NCBI GenBank assembly: GCA_015680685.1
Contig: MNCI01020920.1
Span: 19,959-83,958, forward strand
DNA from: Gnetum montanum
Taxonomy: Eukaryota > Streptophyta > Gnetopsida > Gnetales > Gnetaceae
Direction: 5' to 3'
DNA length: 64,000 nucleotides
How positions within the stretch are numbered: position 1 is the stretch's first letter; the number at the start of each line of letters is the position of its first letter. Both the position numbers and the translations under genes were made by a program. Positions 32,766 to 43,599 of the stretch are shown here, piece after piece. The notes below the pieces were generated by a model. It made no database searches. It had not been told where the DNA came from and saw nothing but the letters and a program-made list of their open reading frames with translations.

Positions 32766-33955
32766 AAAGTGTTCAAAATTAATTAAATGTTAGAAAACAT
32801 ACTAGCGCCAGCATAGAATACAGTAGAACCAATATTTATTAATAAGAAAATAAAAAATAGGCCTTCCACTAGTCCAAATAGCTTCTAGATACCTCATTCC
32901 TATGACCAAACATGTCCAGAGCTTTCGATACGCATGGAACCTCAAAAACTAAGTTGAAAAGTGGTCAAACTCAGTGAAATCATTCATTTTTACATTGGCT
33001 CCAATATTGAATACACTAGCTAGCATAATTTTGGTGAGGATAAAGGTAAAATGACAAAAAAAAAATTCCAAAGACCTCTCAAATGATCATTCTTAGCCCT
33101 AAACCCTAGCTATAGATACCATTGATCCTAGAAACTAGAAAACTATGTTCAATGATCATCCAAACTACCTAGATGTCAAACTATCACAAGAAATATGCTA
33201 GAATTAGCACTAATTATACTAGCTAGTGTATTTTTAACTTTGGTGGCATTTTTGACATCATTATACTTCAAATTTCTTGGAATTTGACTAGAGAAGACTA
33301 TAATCCTTGTGCTTGAAGCCAACTACATCTTGACTTTAGTCTTGACATGAAAAACTAAAATTTCCTCATTTATACACTTGGGCTAGGGAAAAGTACATTG
33401 AATAGTGTGTTTTTCACCTAGAGGGCTTCAAACTAACCTTTTGTCTACTTATTTTAACCTTGAAAAGACCATTCTACAACATTGAGATCCCTATGCTACC
33501 CTAGGAGACAATTGAAGTGAAAATTCCAAGTCTAACACATTAAAGAATAACTTTTTCTAAAAAACAAAATACATTGTCATCTCTATTAGATACACTAGCG
33601 AATGCATTTTTCAAGTCATGGCAGCATGCAAGGACTTTAGAAGATCAAATTAACACTGAAATTAACTAATTATTCCTCCTAGATAACTACATTTACATTT
33701 CAAAGTAGTAGAACCCAAAAAGTGATAAAGAAGAATCCTAAAAATTAAATTTCATGAAAAGATATGGTCATACCAGTAATAAATATGCTAGAAACTATAT
33801 TTAATGCTAGAGCCAAAATATCTATATCAAAATACCTCATTTTTTCCTTAAATGAGGCTCAAAATGAATGTTTCAAGTGTTCAAACTATTCCATCAACCC
33901 TGAAGCCTCCCACTATGGCTTGCTAAGGCCTAAAACTAGGAAAATTTGACCATGA
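32766..33955. repeat. Diffuse repeat of about 190-210 bp, six decayed units
   Basis: CACTAGC/GCTAGTGT words occur at about 32,801, 33,015, 33,218, 33,395, 33,593 and 33,785. Shared flanking text includes ATGCTAG before, TGTATTTTTxA or TGCATTTTTCAA after, and CTCAAA...CCTAGxxxTAGATACC between. No open frame is involved. The word resembles that of 45,650-46,060. Confidence 0.5.
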
Positions 33956-33959
33956 TTAA

Positions 33960-34330
33960 TCAAGATTGATCATGTTTGATCATATGTTATTTGCCTTATC
34001 TTATTTGGCCTTATTCAATTATGTTTTGACTTTACTTAACCTTCATTCACATTATTTTTTATCATGTGCATATCATTTCATGTCATTTGACTTCATTTTC
34101 ATCATTTTCATAATATTTGACTCAATTTGATCATATTTTTCCATCATTTGGGTCTTAATTAACTTGATTTGACTTCATTTGATGTCATTTGACATTAATA
34201 ATGCCTTGTTTGATCTTATTTAACACCATTTTATAAGGTTTTGACCTTCATTTGACCCTATCCTAGATCATTTGGCCTTTATTTCATCTTATTTACCCTA
34301 ATCTAGCCACTATAACCTCCATTGACCATG
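33960..34330. repeat. Degenerate TCATTTGAC word cluster
   Basis: Many copies of TCATTTGAC, TTTGATCAT, CTTATTTGGCC and near variants in 370 bp. It is AT-rich, with no gene. A minus-strand TATA-like CTATAAAATAC at about 34,387 lies nearby but has no gene attached. Confidence 0.45.
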
Positions 34331-34562
34331 TTTGGTATCGATTTAATTTTTTTTAACCTAGATCTACTTTATTAGTAGAGTATTTTATAGTATTTTAACA
34401 TTTTTTTAATAATTTTATCACATAGGTCCCACTTGATGTGCTTATGATGACATGTAGGATTGAGCTAGGAAGATAACAAAGTGAATTGTACTAGCCTTAA
34501 AGCCTAAATGAGTCCCTCTTATGATGTTGTTAGACTAGGTTGACCTTGAAACTAGAAACACC

Positions 34563-34711
34563 ATGGAGGGTTCCTTGATCAAAATTTCTATCTCAACCAA
34601 AATGGTGAGAAGAAAACACATGAAACCATGTTCCTCACTAAAACTTAACCCTACTCAAGATATCATAAAACTCCTACAAAGTAACATTAAATCAATCACA
34701 AGTTTACTTGT
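34563..34711 (+). pseudogene. Left part of a short frame interrupted by element D
   Basis: An open frame from ATG 34,563 (MEGSLIKISISTKMVRRKHM) runs into the D target duplication. If D and one copy of the CTTGT duplication are set aside, the frame continues from 43,448 to a stop at about 43,565, giving some 88 codons. The family is not recognised; see the right part for its C-terminal motif. Confidence 0.35.
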
Positions 34712-35578
34712 TGATGAGCGGCGAGGTACCCCTACACTCAACCATACGAATACCAGCATTCTCACATGTGATCTAGTCAAACTCCATAGATGGACTAGTT
34801 GTGGCACCTAGATCGTTAACCTTAGGTTTCAGTTTTTTGTCTTCCCACCTAGACTAGTATTTATATTTGTCATGTATGCTTTAGTCCAAAGTGAGGTGTA
34901 TGATGTGTTCCTAATTCTAAATCTACTCTTGAAGGTAGTGGAAAATAATATTAACTAAGCTAAGCTAGGAGGAAAANGCTACTCTTGAAGGTAGTGGAAA
35001 ATAATATTAACTAAGCTAAGCTAGGAGGAAAAGGTAAGAAAATCTAATATAGCCTAAGTGCGATGAGAAGCTGATTCCTTGATCATCCATACACCTCTTG
35101 GACCTCGTGCATGACTACCACTGGGATTACCAAGTGTAGATCCTAGGTATGCCACTGGGATACCAAGTAGTCACACTTAAATGCTCGTAATCAAGTCGTA
35201 TTCGTTCTGTTTTACTAGGAGATAAGGGTGAGAAAGAAAGTAGTAAATAAAAATGAAATAAATAAAAAAATAAATAACAAAGTGAATGCTACAATCATGA
35301 AGTAATCTCAATCTTTATTGCCAGTCATGTGCGTGTCCAAGTACATCACACTCGAATAAAGAATGTCATACAATTACATTCACTATACTATGGGCAGACA
35401 CTAGAAAAATAATCTAACTCTAGAGGGATCAAACTACCATAGTTTCACTACAATCTAAAGTAGACATTGTGGTAGACTACGATATTGTGTCCGCGATATC
35501 GTAGTGATGATGTGATATTGCGTATGTGATATTGTGAGGGATGCGATATCGCGGCCCATGCGCTATCGCGTCCCATCA
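34712..35578 (-). repeat. 3' LTR of element D
   Basis: Carries GATATCGCGG/GCGCTATCGCG words at 35,480-35,575 but lacks the TATA segment present in the 5' LTR. A stretch of about 53 bp occurs twice on either side of a single N at 34,977, probably an assembly join and not biology. Confidence 0.85.
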
Positions 35579-35749
35579 TACCCGCATGACTGAATAAAAA
35601 CTCATCCTCGAGTTACAAAGAGAACAAGCTCTATTGATTACACAGTGGATAGGTATGGGATTATTAACTGGAAAAAATGAAATGAAACAATGCCGAAGTG
35701 TGGAAATACACAACACAGAAAAAATGCTACAACTATAAAAAAAGGAACT

Positions 35750-38545
35750 CATGTAGTTCCTAGTGGCGGTGGCTCCTCCATGGGTGCTTTCCCTTTGTCA
35801 TGTGCTCTAGGATTTGAAGCTTGATGGTGTTGAAGTATGGCCTAGAGCTTCTCCTCTCAGGTTCGAGGGTCTTGTGCCATCCATGCTAGTGTTCCAATGT
35901 TTGACGGAGTCGGCACTTCCCATGGACAGGGTAGTTGCGGGAACATTTAGTTGGCTTTGACATACCACGCCGCGAACACCTGTCGTTCCTCTTCATAGGC
36001 TCTGGCTTTATCCTTGTATTCATGAAGATCTATTAGCCATCAAGACAAGTCAGTTGCAATGTATTTCTATTCTTAGTAGCTTGATTTTACCACCTCAAGT
36101 TTAGAATTTGCAACATCCAATTTTTCAACTAGCTTATTGCGTTCTGCAAATTTTGCTTCATATTTGAGATGGGTGGAAGATACCTATTGCTCGAGCTCTA
36201 TTCTTAGGTGCCCTACTATTAACATGGAAAGGTTGGCATATCTATGGTTTTCCAACTCCATGTATTCTGTCAAGTCCTGGATCTGCAGGTCCCAGTTTTT
36301 AATTTTCACTTGATGGGCGAAGGCGTAAGTGTCCAATATGGCCCTCCAATAAGTGTGTTGAGCACTGATAGTGTTGATTTGAGCCTTGGCCATGTAGATC
36401 TCCTTCTCTATGATTTTTTTATACATCCCCACATGATCATGAAAATTCTCCTTTAGCTTATTGTTTTTTTTAGCCTCATTCTACCATGGACTTATCTCTA
36501 TTGCTAATTTTTGTCGAATAGCACATACCTCCTCCATTGAAAGGGTTTAGTTTTCTCTGGCTAAACGACTTACATCTCGGTTGACATGAATGAATTGTTC
36601 TCATAGCTTATGAAAGTGTTCATCAAGAACATTCTTTTGTTTCTCTACAGATGTCAACCTTAGATTATCTACAACCAACTACTTATTCTCTTCTTCTAAG
36701 GCCTTGAGTGCCTTAAGATGCACACAGGTTTGCACCTGTGATGCGGAGGCATCCCAAACAGCTATCTCCTTTTCTCCTACCACCTTCTTATTCTCTACTA
36801 TTAATTTCGTTAGCTACTCCATTCTAAAATTTTCTATCTAGTTTGTAGGAACAAATTGTAGAGGATCTCGCTGTGTTTCTTGTTAGGCCACGAGCTACTC
36901 TTGTAATTTCTACACTTTTGCTTCAGCATGCTCAACCCTCACATTAGATATGACAAGCTTCCCCCTTGTGAAAATAAGGTTTGATTGAATTGCTGTTACA
37001 TCCTGGGGGATGTTAAATAGAGACATCATGACTTGCCCTATTTGAAGTAATCTATCTAGTGCATCCTCATGTTCCGTAGGAGTCATCGAGGTTCTGGCTA
37101 AAGTTTGAGCATCCTGTGCTCCTAAGAGATCTTCTGGTGGCACAACAGGTACATTAAAGGATTCCTTGATGTGGTCAGTGACCACTTTAGCAACTCCCAT
37201 GGCATCTTATTGTTGCATGACCACCACAGTGTTCCCTTCACGAGTCTCTAACTACACTTGAAAAGATGCTACGTTTCCTGAGATTTGTTGCGACCATATG
37301 CTTTTCCCTCCTCCTATTTGAATTGAGACTTCACCCCTTGTGCGATCACATGAAATTGTAGGTTGAATGGCATCATCAAAGATACAGAAGAGGCTTGTGT
37401 CATCATGACTTTCCCAACTAACCATCTCAGCGATGGCCCGAAGATGACTCATTAACAGTCTATAGTCTTGTGGCGGTGGTGGCTAATCTTGACCTATGCT
37501 AGGCCCTGCTCCTTGTTGTTGGCTGGGACCTGTGGCTGGAGGTTGACTAGTTCCAACCACATGTTCTTCTTCTTGATCTTCTTGTTGTGGTCTTAGCTCT
37601 TCACCAGTGCTCTTTCTTGGAGCTGGCACCTTTAACAATTCAGCATAAGAAGCATTCTGGGATTTTCAGAGGATGTCATTAGTGTACCCCCAAATACCAG
37701 CCCATTGGCATAGTTTTCTGATAAGATAGGGGAAGGATAGTGCCATCTTCCCTGACTTCCATTCTTCAAATCACCTTAGGATCTCCATCAAATATAGATG
37801 AGAAAGGTTAGCGTTAAGCTTTCCCATCAACACTACACATCCTTTTGCCACATACATAGATATTATTTTCAAACCTTTTGTGGGGAAGAGGTGATAGGTT
37901 CCGATTTTGAAATAAAATCTCTCTTCCATCGTCAACTCACCAAAAGCTTTATCTCTACCATAAGCCTTCTCTAACCAATCCTTTCACACATAATGGTTCA
38001 ATCAGGTAGATAACTAAGCAACATGGGGGCCTAAATTTGGAAGGTTTAACACTTCCAAAATCACCTACATAGAAAATTCTACTTTCACACCACAAATGTT
38101 AACCATGGTACCTTGCTCCTTATTTTTCCAAAACTGGTACATTTCACCTAAGTACCAGGCACCACATTTAGAGAGGATAGGCTATAAGGGAGACCCCTTG
38201 AGGTAATCCTTAATAGCCTCAGGAGAGAACTATGCAAAAGATTTGAAGTTTAGCTCCACAATCACAACAGTGAATGTTGACTTCTCATGGATAGCCTGAA
38301 CACACTCCAGGGGCAACGTGAGTTGTTGTCCTGGTTCAGGTGCATCAACAGCTCCTCCTTCTACCTGCCCTGGACTGTTTGGTAGGAGGTCCTTCTTGAT
38401 GGATGTTGAATGATTACACCTCTTTTTCTACCTGTTGTCCAGTAGGGACTTATCTTCCACCTCTTTGAGGTTGTTTCGCTCCACCTTGAACCAGACCCTC
38501 TTGTTGTGCACGTTTCGGGGTGATCTGCAATCACACAAGCCAAGC
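35750..38545 (-). pseudogene. Second gene of element D: plant-transposon-protein-like domain plus coiled coil
   Basis: The exon begins after a splice acceptor (TTGTGTGATTGCAG, minus, at about 38,546) with ITPKRAQQEGLVQGGAKQP. Further on come TLPLECVQAIHEKSTFTVVI, YLGEMYQFWKNKEQGTMVNI, YGRDKAFGELTMEERFYFKI and LIRKLCQWAGIWGYTND, resembling the putative plant transposon protein domain common next to plant LTR elements (family assignment from memory). A Pro/Gln-rich linker, long heptad-like charged segments (EMYKKI..., 37,452-36,184, one frame) and a tail GKAPMEEPPP follow. Stops are frequent but the frame is mostly kept. It has its own TATA promoter at 38,993. Function unknown. Confidence 0.65.
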
Positions 38546-38992
38546 ATTAGTAAGGTTGTTTTCAAAGTCAAGTAATACCTTACTACTTTCCTTAATTAAA
38601 TATCTTATGTTATAACGCGTGATCATGCCTGAAAATTGTAATAATGGATCATGTGACTTAGGTGGGTTTCATTTTAATCTCCCGGTGTACCTAAGGTCAT
38701 ATGATTTTTGGCACAATTATTCTAAGTGTTAGTGCTAATTATCCTAATTGATGTCCTTTGGGCGATGATAAATTTCAAAAAATTTAAGCACTTTTCAGTA
38801 AGTGTCTCTCCCCCACAACTAAACAGAACACTCCAGGTTCAAGTAGGTTCAAACGGAATTAAAATCGAAGCACCAGTGTGCGAGATATGAGTGAAAAAGA
38901 AAGGGTTACGCAATCGTAAGTTGTAGAGAAAAATTTCAAAAAATCCCCCCATGTAAATGGAAAAATAATGCTAAGTTTTGTAGAGGGGGTTT
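38546..38992 (-). other. Probable first exon and intron of the second D gene
   Basis: Between the TATA box and the acceptor at 38,546 there is an untranslated stretch with no long frame. A donor could be TTAGGTACACC at about 38,695, but this is weak. The acceptor has ACTAATG 20 bases upstream, a plausible branch point. Confidence 0.4.
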
Positions 38993-39075
38993 CCTATTTA
39001 TAGGAAAATAGGACGTGATATCATGTATGCGATATCACGTGGGACATGATATCGCATACGCAATATCTCAGCCCT
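38993..39075 (-). promoter_or_regulatory. Internal promoter of element D: TATA box with GATATC palindromes
   Basis: TATA box CTATAAATAGG (39,003-38,993). Directly upstream on the minus strand are CGTGATATCATG/GCGATATCACG (39,014-39,039, near-palindrome) and ATGATATCGCATACG (39,046 on). The D LTR has the same word cluster beside its own TATA box, so the internal promoter and LTR promoter share design and word. Confidence 0.7.
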
Positions 39076-40479
39076 ACTAATGCGAGACACATGAAAAATA
39101 CTGAATTTTTAATGATTTTCTTCAAATTAAAGTTGGAAATTGAGGACATGGGAAAGTAGTAAGATGTCCTAGGGTAATTTCATTGATTTTAGAGGCACTC
39201 TTAATGATAATGATGTGAACTTTAGCAATAAAAATTTGGCAGTTACAAAAAAAGGTAATGTAATGGTACATTGAAATGTAGAAATGAAAGAGGGATAATA
39301 ATAGGGAAAGAAAATCAAGTGGAAAATTAAGATGAGGGTAAGAAATTGTGTGCTTCAGTAAGAGAATTACTGAAGATTATGGAAAATTACACAAGTGGAT
39401 CCTCCCCAAAGCAGGTTCCAACCTATAATGCCCTTTTGTAACCACACTTAAAGTGTCCATGGGCACTAGAAGGGTTGAATGTAATCCACACTAACTCCAC
39501 AAAACACACACATGTAATTATCACTAGAATGAGATGAGAATTCTATGCTACATAGGACATGAGCTACAATTACATAAACAGTGAGATGAAATGAACTATA
39601 GAAGGGATTTTAGAGATTGGGATATGAGGTAACTGACCCAGGGAAAAATGAATCCTGCATGTAAAGCATGATTAATATGTCATTAACCCATCGTTCCAAG
39701 ATCAGGACCAAGTCTATCCTTCTAATCAGTGACATCGCATTGTTTCATCCCATGATGAACAACTATGAGAGTAGCATAACAACAAGGTGTACGATCACTT
39801 GGAATTTAGTACAAGGGAGGAGTGATTTTTGTTTTATGGCACTTTGTTTTTCTTTTTCTTGTCTTTTTTTTTTCCTTTAGAATCTTACTAAATCTAGAGA
39901 AGCTGCAAACCTTCAAGCATGGGTGCATGTCTTTCTAGTGGGACCCCCTAGAACAGCATTTGATTTTTGAGTGCCCTTTTGATTACCCTTACTCCCATTT
40001 TTCATTAGATCTACAAGGATCTTAGTACAACCACATTGCATGATAAGTCCCACAAATATCACCAAAGAGAATCCACAAGTCCCCTTGATGTCACACCGTA
40101 ATCATTCCCTCTTGGTCTGTCCTTCTTCATTCTAGGTACAATGAACACAAAATTAATTTTAAGTTTTAAGAAATGTCAAGAATATCACTATACCCTTGAA
40201 TATAACCTCTTATTTATAGAGTGGATGAGTGGGTGTAATGGGCTCACTATTCCAAATAATTGACCACTCATGACTTAATAACATAAAACACACCTCAACC
40301 AATGATCCACATGATTGTTTTATTCCTAGATGAGATTACTTACAAAAATGTAAAAAGGAAAAAAACATAAAAAGATAAAACAAAAGGTTGAAAAATGAAA
40401 AACTAGAAAACAAAAAAGTTGTAAAATTAAAGAAAAATAAGAAGTGGTTATTAATCCTGCTTCTCTTTGAAATTGGGAG
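39076..40479. other. Internal non-coding part of element D
   Basis: No coding region found between the gag tail and the internal promoter. 39,810-39,890 is T-rich. Small open frames here match nothing. Any protease or pol that stood here is gone without trace. Confidence 0.45.
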
Positions 40480-42448
40480 TATCCCCATAACTAATCGGTT
40501 GAGTATGGCAAGGATTAACAAATGAAAGATAAGGATCCTTGCATGTTAGAAGTATTGAAACTGGTCCATACATACCCCATTGGGGTGCACACACTTGATT
40601 ATAATAAGCATAGTGGGACACTTTATATGATGTACTTCCCGAATAACGAGTTGACCCACTATGATGTTTGGGACCATTAGATGGTATGCAAGGATTAGGA
40701 TGATGCCTCCCATGGTTGTGTTCATTGGGCCGTATGGTTGTTGGAGTATAAATTGGTGGCCCTGATGAAGTTACATGAGACGTTGGGTTTGAAAGTAAGG
40801 GTGCACCATAGGGTTGGACTTGTGCTAGGTTGGAAGGTGCAGTGGCCTTGGAATTGTGTTTTCCCTTCCTATGAATGTGTTTAAAGAAAGGATGCCTTTG
40901 ATGTTGAGGAGGCTTTTCACTGTTGTTAGTAGCAGTAGCACAAGTGTTTTTTGTGGGTTGTTGCTATGGCACAAACACCTTAGGAATGCTTGGTGGTACT
41001 GTGGAAGGAGGGAAAGGATAAGAATGTTGAAAGTTAGGAGGAATATAAGGTGCACAAGGTGGTGGTTGCATTGGAGGCATGGGTTGATAGTATTGTGGCG
41101 AAGAGTAATGTGGTGAGATAAATTATGTTGGCCTAGATGGAGAAACAGGATGTTGAACATGATAACCATTTGGATTCAGAAAATGCGAAGGATGCCTCCA
41201 GTCTAAGGGTCATCTCCCCCACGAATGGGATTGTTGCCACTGTGATCAAACACAATATCTCTGTACAAAATCTAGATGTAATGTGTTTTCCCAATGCTCA
41301 TATAAATGTAACAATATTGGGCATTGATCTTTGGGGTGATCGTACAGGCATATGTTGCATTCATATGTATGACTGGGAGTTGAGCGCTTATTCCCTTCAT
41401 TCTTTTTCTCCGAATGTCTAATGTTTTGCCCTGCTTCTTGGGTTGTCAAAACTCTATCTCCAATGATGTTGATATATTCTCCACACTTTTGATACATCCA
41501 TTCCAACATCTTATTAATCTTTGCCTTGGCTTCTTCTAATGATTGTTTTATTGGCAAAGATGATGTTTCCACCTTGAGATTTCTTGAATTCTCCTTGTTA
41601 TGATCAGGGACCTTTGTTAAGTTGAAATTTTGGTCTTGTTGATGTTTTTCAACACTCTTCCATGTAGCTATTTCTCCTTCTTCTTTTACTACCCACTTAA
41701 TAAGCTCTTGGATCTGATGGGTTCATAGTTCATATAGTTGACCTTGTGCATACATTCCTAAGGTCTCTCTTGTTTCATTACATAGCCCATCAATGATATG
41801 GTACATTTTCCTTTCCTCGAAAAACCCATGGCTTGGAGAGTTGTTTAATAGTGAATACTATCTTTCTAAGGCCATGTCCAAGGGTTCATGTTTTGCTTGT
41901 TTCCATCCTTGGATTTGTTTCCTCAAGGCTGACAATCTTGTGTAGGTTTGATATTTTTTATTAAAGACTTCTACCATTGTTGACCAGTGTCGTCTCAAGT
42001 TTGGTTTTAACGATCTATACCATACTTTTTCTAGGTCAATGAGTGTCATGGAAAAGAGCTTAAGTTTTTGCCAACTGTTATCAATGTTATTCCATGTGCA
42101 GGCATCGTAGAAGGCTAGTAAGTGTTTTTGTGGATCTAATTCATAGCCTCCTAAAACTTTTGGAAATTTGTTAAAATCGAGCCTAGGTAGACAGATCTCT
42201 TTACGATTCCTACGAGAGATTTGATCAGCCTTTTGTATTTTCTTTAAGCTTGTAGTGGCTAGTGGGGGTTCATCATCATTGGGTAAGTTAGGCCTTCGTG
42301 TGTTGCGATGATGTTGCTTTTGTTCATTTTTATAAGAAACTCCCACTTCATGTTGTATACTCCAATCTTCATCATCATCTAGTTCGTTGGTTCTCCAATG
42401 AACTTCCTCACTAACTATGGCATTATTATCATCTTGTAGGAGAGGCAT
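40480..42448 (-). pseudogene. gag of element D
   Basis: One frame from ATG 42,448 (MPLLQDDNNAIVSEEVHWRT) to about 40,480 with several stops and no obvious frameshift. The gag core is at 42,250-41,858: LPRLDFNKFPKVLGGYELDP, HLLAFYDACTW, EKVWYRSLKPN, NKKYQTYTRLSALRKQIQG. A zinc-knuckle remnant CNICLYDHPKDQC (41,360 region) is CX2CX3HX4C, one residue short of canonical. Then comes a Pro/His/Gln-rich tail (YYQPMPPMQPPPCAPYIPPN). The minus frame 41,169-40,825 in another phase is a shadow of this tail. It encodes the particle protein; no protease follows. Confidence 0.75.
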
Positions 42449-42519
42449 TGTTGTGTGTGAATTTATGTGAATGTTTATAATTACTTCTTTTTAAGAGATA
42501 TATTGTTAAGTTCTTTACA

Positions 42520-42579
42520 ATGACCTTGTATGATATAACTAATCTAGATAACTAGCACCGTCATTGGCAATGGTGCCTA
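42520..42579 (-). promoter_or_regulatory. Leader and tRNA-Asp primer site of element D
   Basis: AGGCACCATTGCCAATGA (42,578-42,561, minus) matches the tRNA-Asp complement with purine transitions, one base from the LTR. Then GGTGCTAGTTATCTAGATTAG as in the 4877-4933 copy. Confidence 0.72.
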
Positions 42580-43442
42580 TGATGAGTGGCGAGGTACCCC
42601 TACACTCAACCATACGAATACAAGCGTTCTCACACATGATTTGGTCAAACTCCGCAGATGGACTAGCTGTGGCATCTAGATCACTAACCTTAGGTCACGG
42701 TTTGTTGTCTTCCCACTTGGACTAGTATTTATATTTGTCATGTATGGTTTAGTCTAGAGTGAGTTGTATGATGTGTTGCTAATTCTAACACTACTCCTGA
42801 AGGTAGTGGAAAATAATATTAACTAAGCTAAGCTAGGAGGAAAAGGTAAGAAAATATAATCTAGCCTAAGTGTGATGAGAAGTCGATTCCTTGATCATCC
42901 GTACACATCTTGGACCTCATGCATGACTACCACTAGGATTACCAAGCACAGATTCTAGGTACACCACTGGGATACCAAGTAGTCACACTTAAATGCTCGT
43001 AATCAAGTCGTACTCATTCTGCATTACTTGGAGATAAGGTTGAGAAAGAAAGCAATAAATAACAATGAAATAAACAAATAAATAAATAACAAAGTGAATG
43101 TTGCACTAATGAAGTAATCTCAATCTTTATTGCCGGTCATGTGCATGTCCAAGTACATCATACTCAAATAAATAATTTCATACAATTACATTCACCACAC
43201 TACGGGCAGATACTAGAAAACTAATCTAACTCTAGAGGGATCAAACTGCTAGAGTTTCACTACAATCTAAACTAATTATTAAACAAGGGAGAACTGCTTC
43301 TTATTTATAGACATTACAGTGGACTGCGATATCGCGTACGCGATATCACAGGGATGACGCGATATCGTGTACGCGATATCGTGAGGGATGCGATATCACT
43401 GCCCATGCGATATTGCGGCCCATGCAATATCGCATCCCATCA
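42580..43442 (-). repeat. 5' LTR of element D
   Basis: Promoter LTR. TATA box CTATAAATAA at 43,320-43,311 (minus). Upstream words at 43,326-43,436 include the perfect 20-bp palindrome GATATCGCGTACGCGATATC (43,328-43,347), a near copy at 43,361-43,380, and GCGATATC/GATATCG singles. Confidence 0.88.
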
Positions 43443-43447
43443 CTTGT

Positions 43448-43565
43448 AGTGTTGTTTTCTATTGTTAACAAGTTGGAAAGAATGACAAATGTTGATAACT
43501 TTGATGATCTACAACAAGACAATGACCATGACCTCCATCTCTCTCTATCTCTAGGTTTGGCATAA
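43448..43565 (+). pseudogene. Right part of the frame interrupted by element D
   Basis: In phase with 34,563-34,711 across the empty site. It reads LFSIVNKLERMTNVDNFDDL and ends DLHLSLSLGLA-stop. The terminal LxLxLxL pattern is like plant EAR repression motifs, but such short Leu patterns also arise by chance, and the surrounding DNA is gypsy 3' region. Confidence 0.35.
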
Positions 43566-43599
43566 TGAATAAATTGAAAAATCTATAAAATATGTGATG

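Larger units (their letters stand above)
34712..43442 (-). mobile_element. Element D: complete non-autonomous LTR element
   Basis: Direct LTRs at 34,712-35,578 and 42,580-43,442 both run TGATGAG...CCCATCA in plus orientation (TGATGGG...CTCATCA in the element's own). Flanking CTTGT at 34,707-34,711 and 43,443-43,447 is an exact 5-bp target duplication. The right LTR is the 5' one: it carries a TATA box on the minus strand and is followed by a tRNA-Asp type primer site (42,578-42,561). Internal genes, both minus, are a gag and a second coiled-coil gene. No protease, RT, RNase H or integrase is present in 7 kb of internal sequence, so it must have used enzymes from elsewhere. The PPT by 35,579 is poor. 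Confidence 0.88.

Noticed and set aside
34380-34400. Minus-strand TATA box CTATAAAATAC
   Set aside because: No gene, LTR boundary or word field in the right position downstream or upstream.
36244-36456. Plus-strand frame of 70 codons
   Set aside because: Antisense shadow of the coiled-coil part of the second D gene.
40825-41169. Leu/His-rich minus-strand protein of 114 codons
   Set aside because: It is out of frame with the D gag, whose Pro/Gln-rich tail reads through the same DNA in phase with the gag core.
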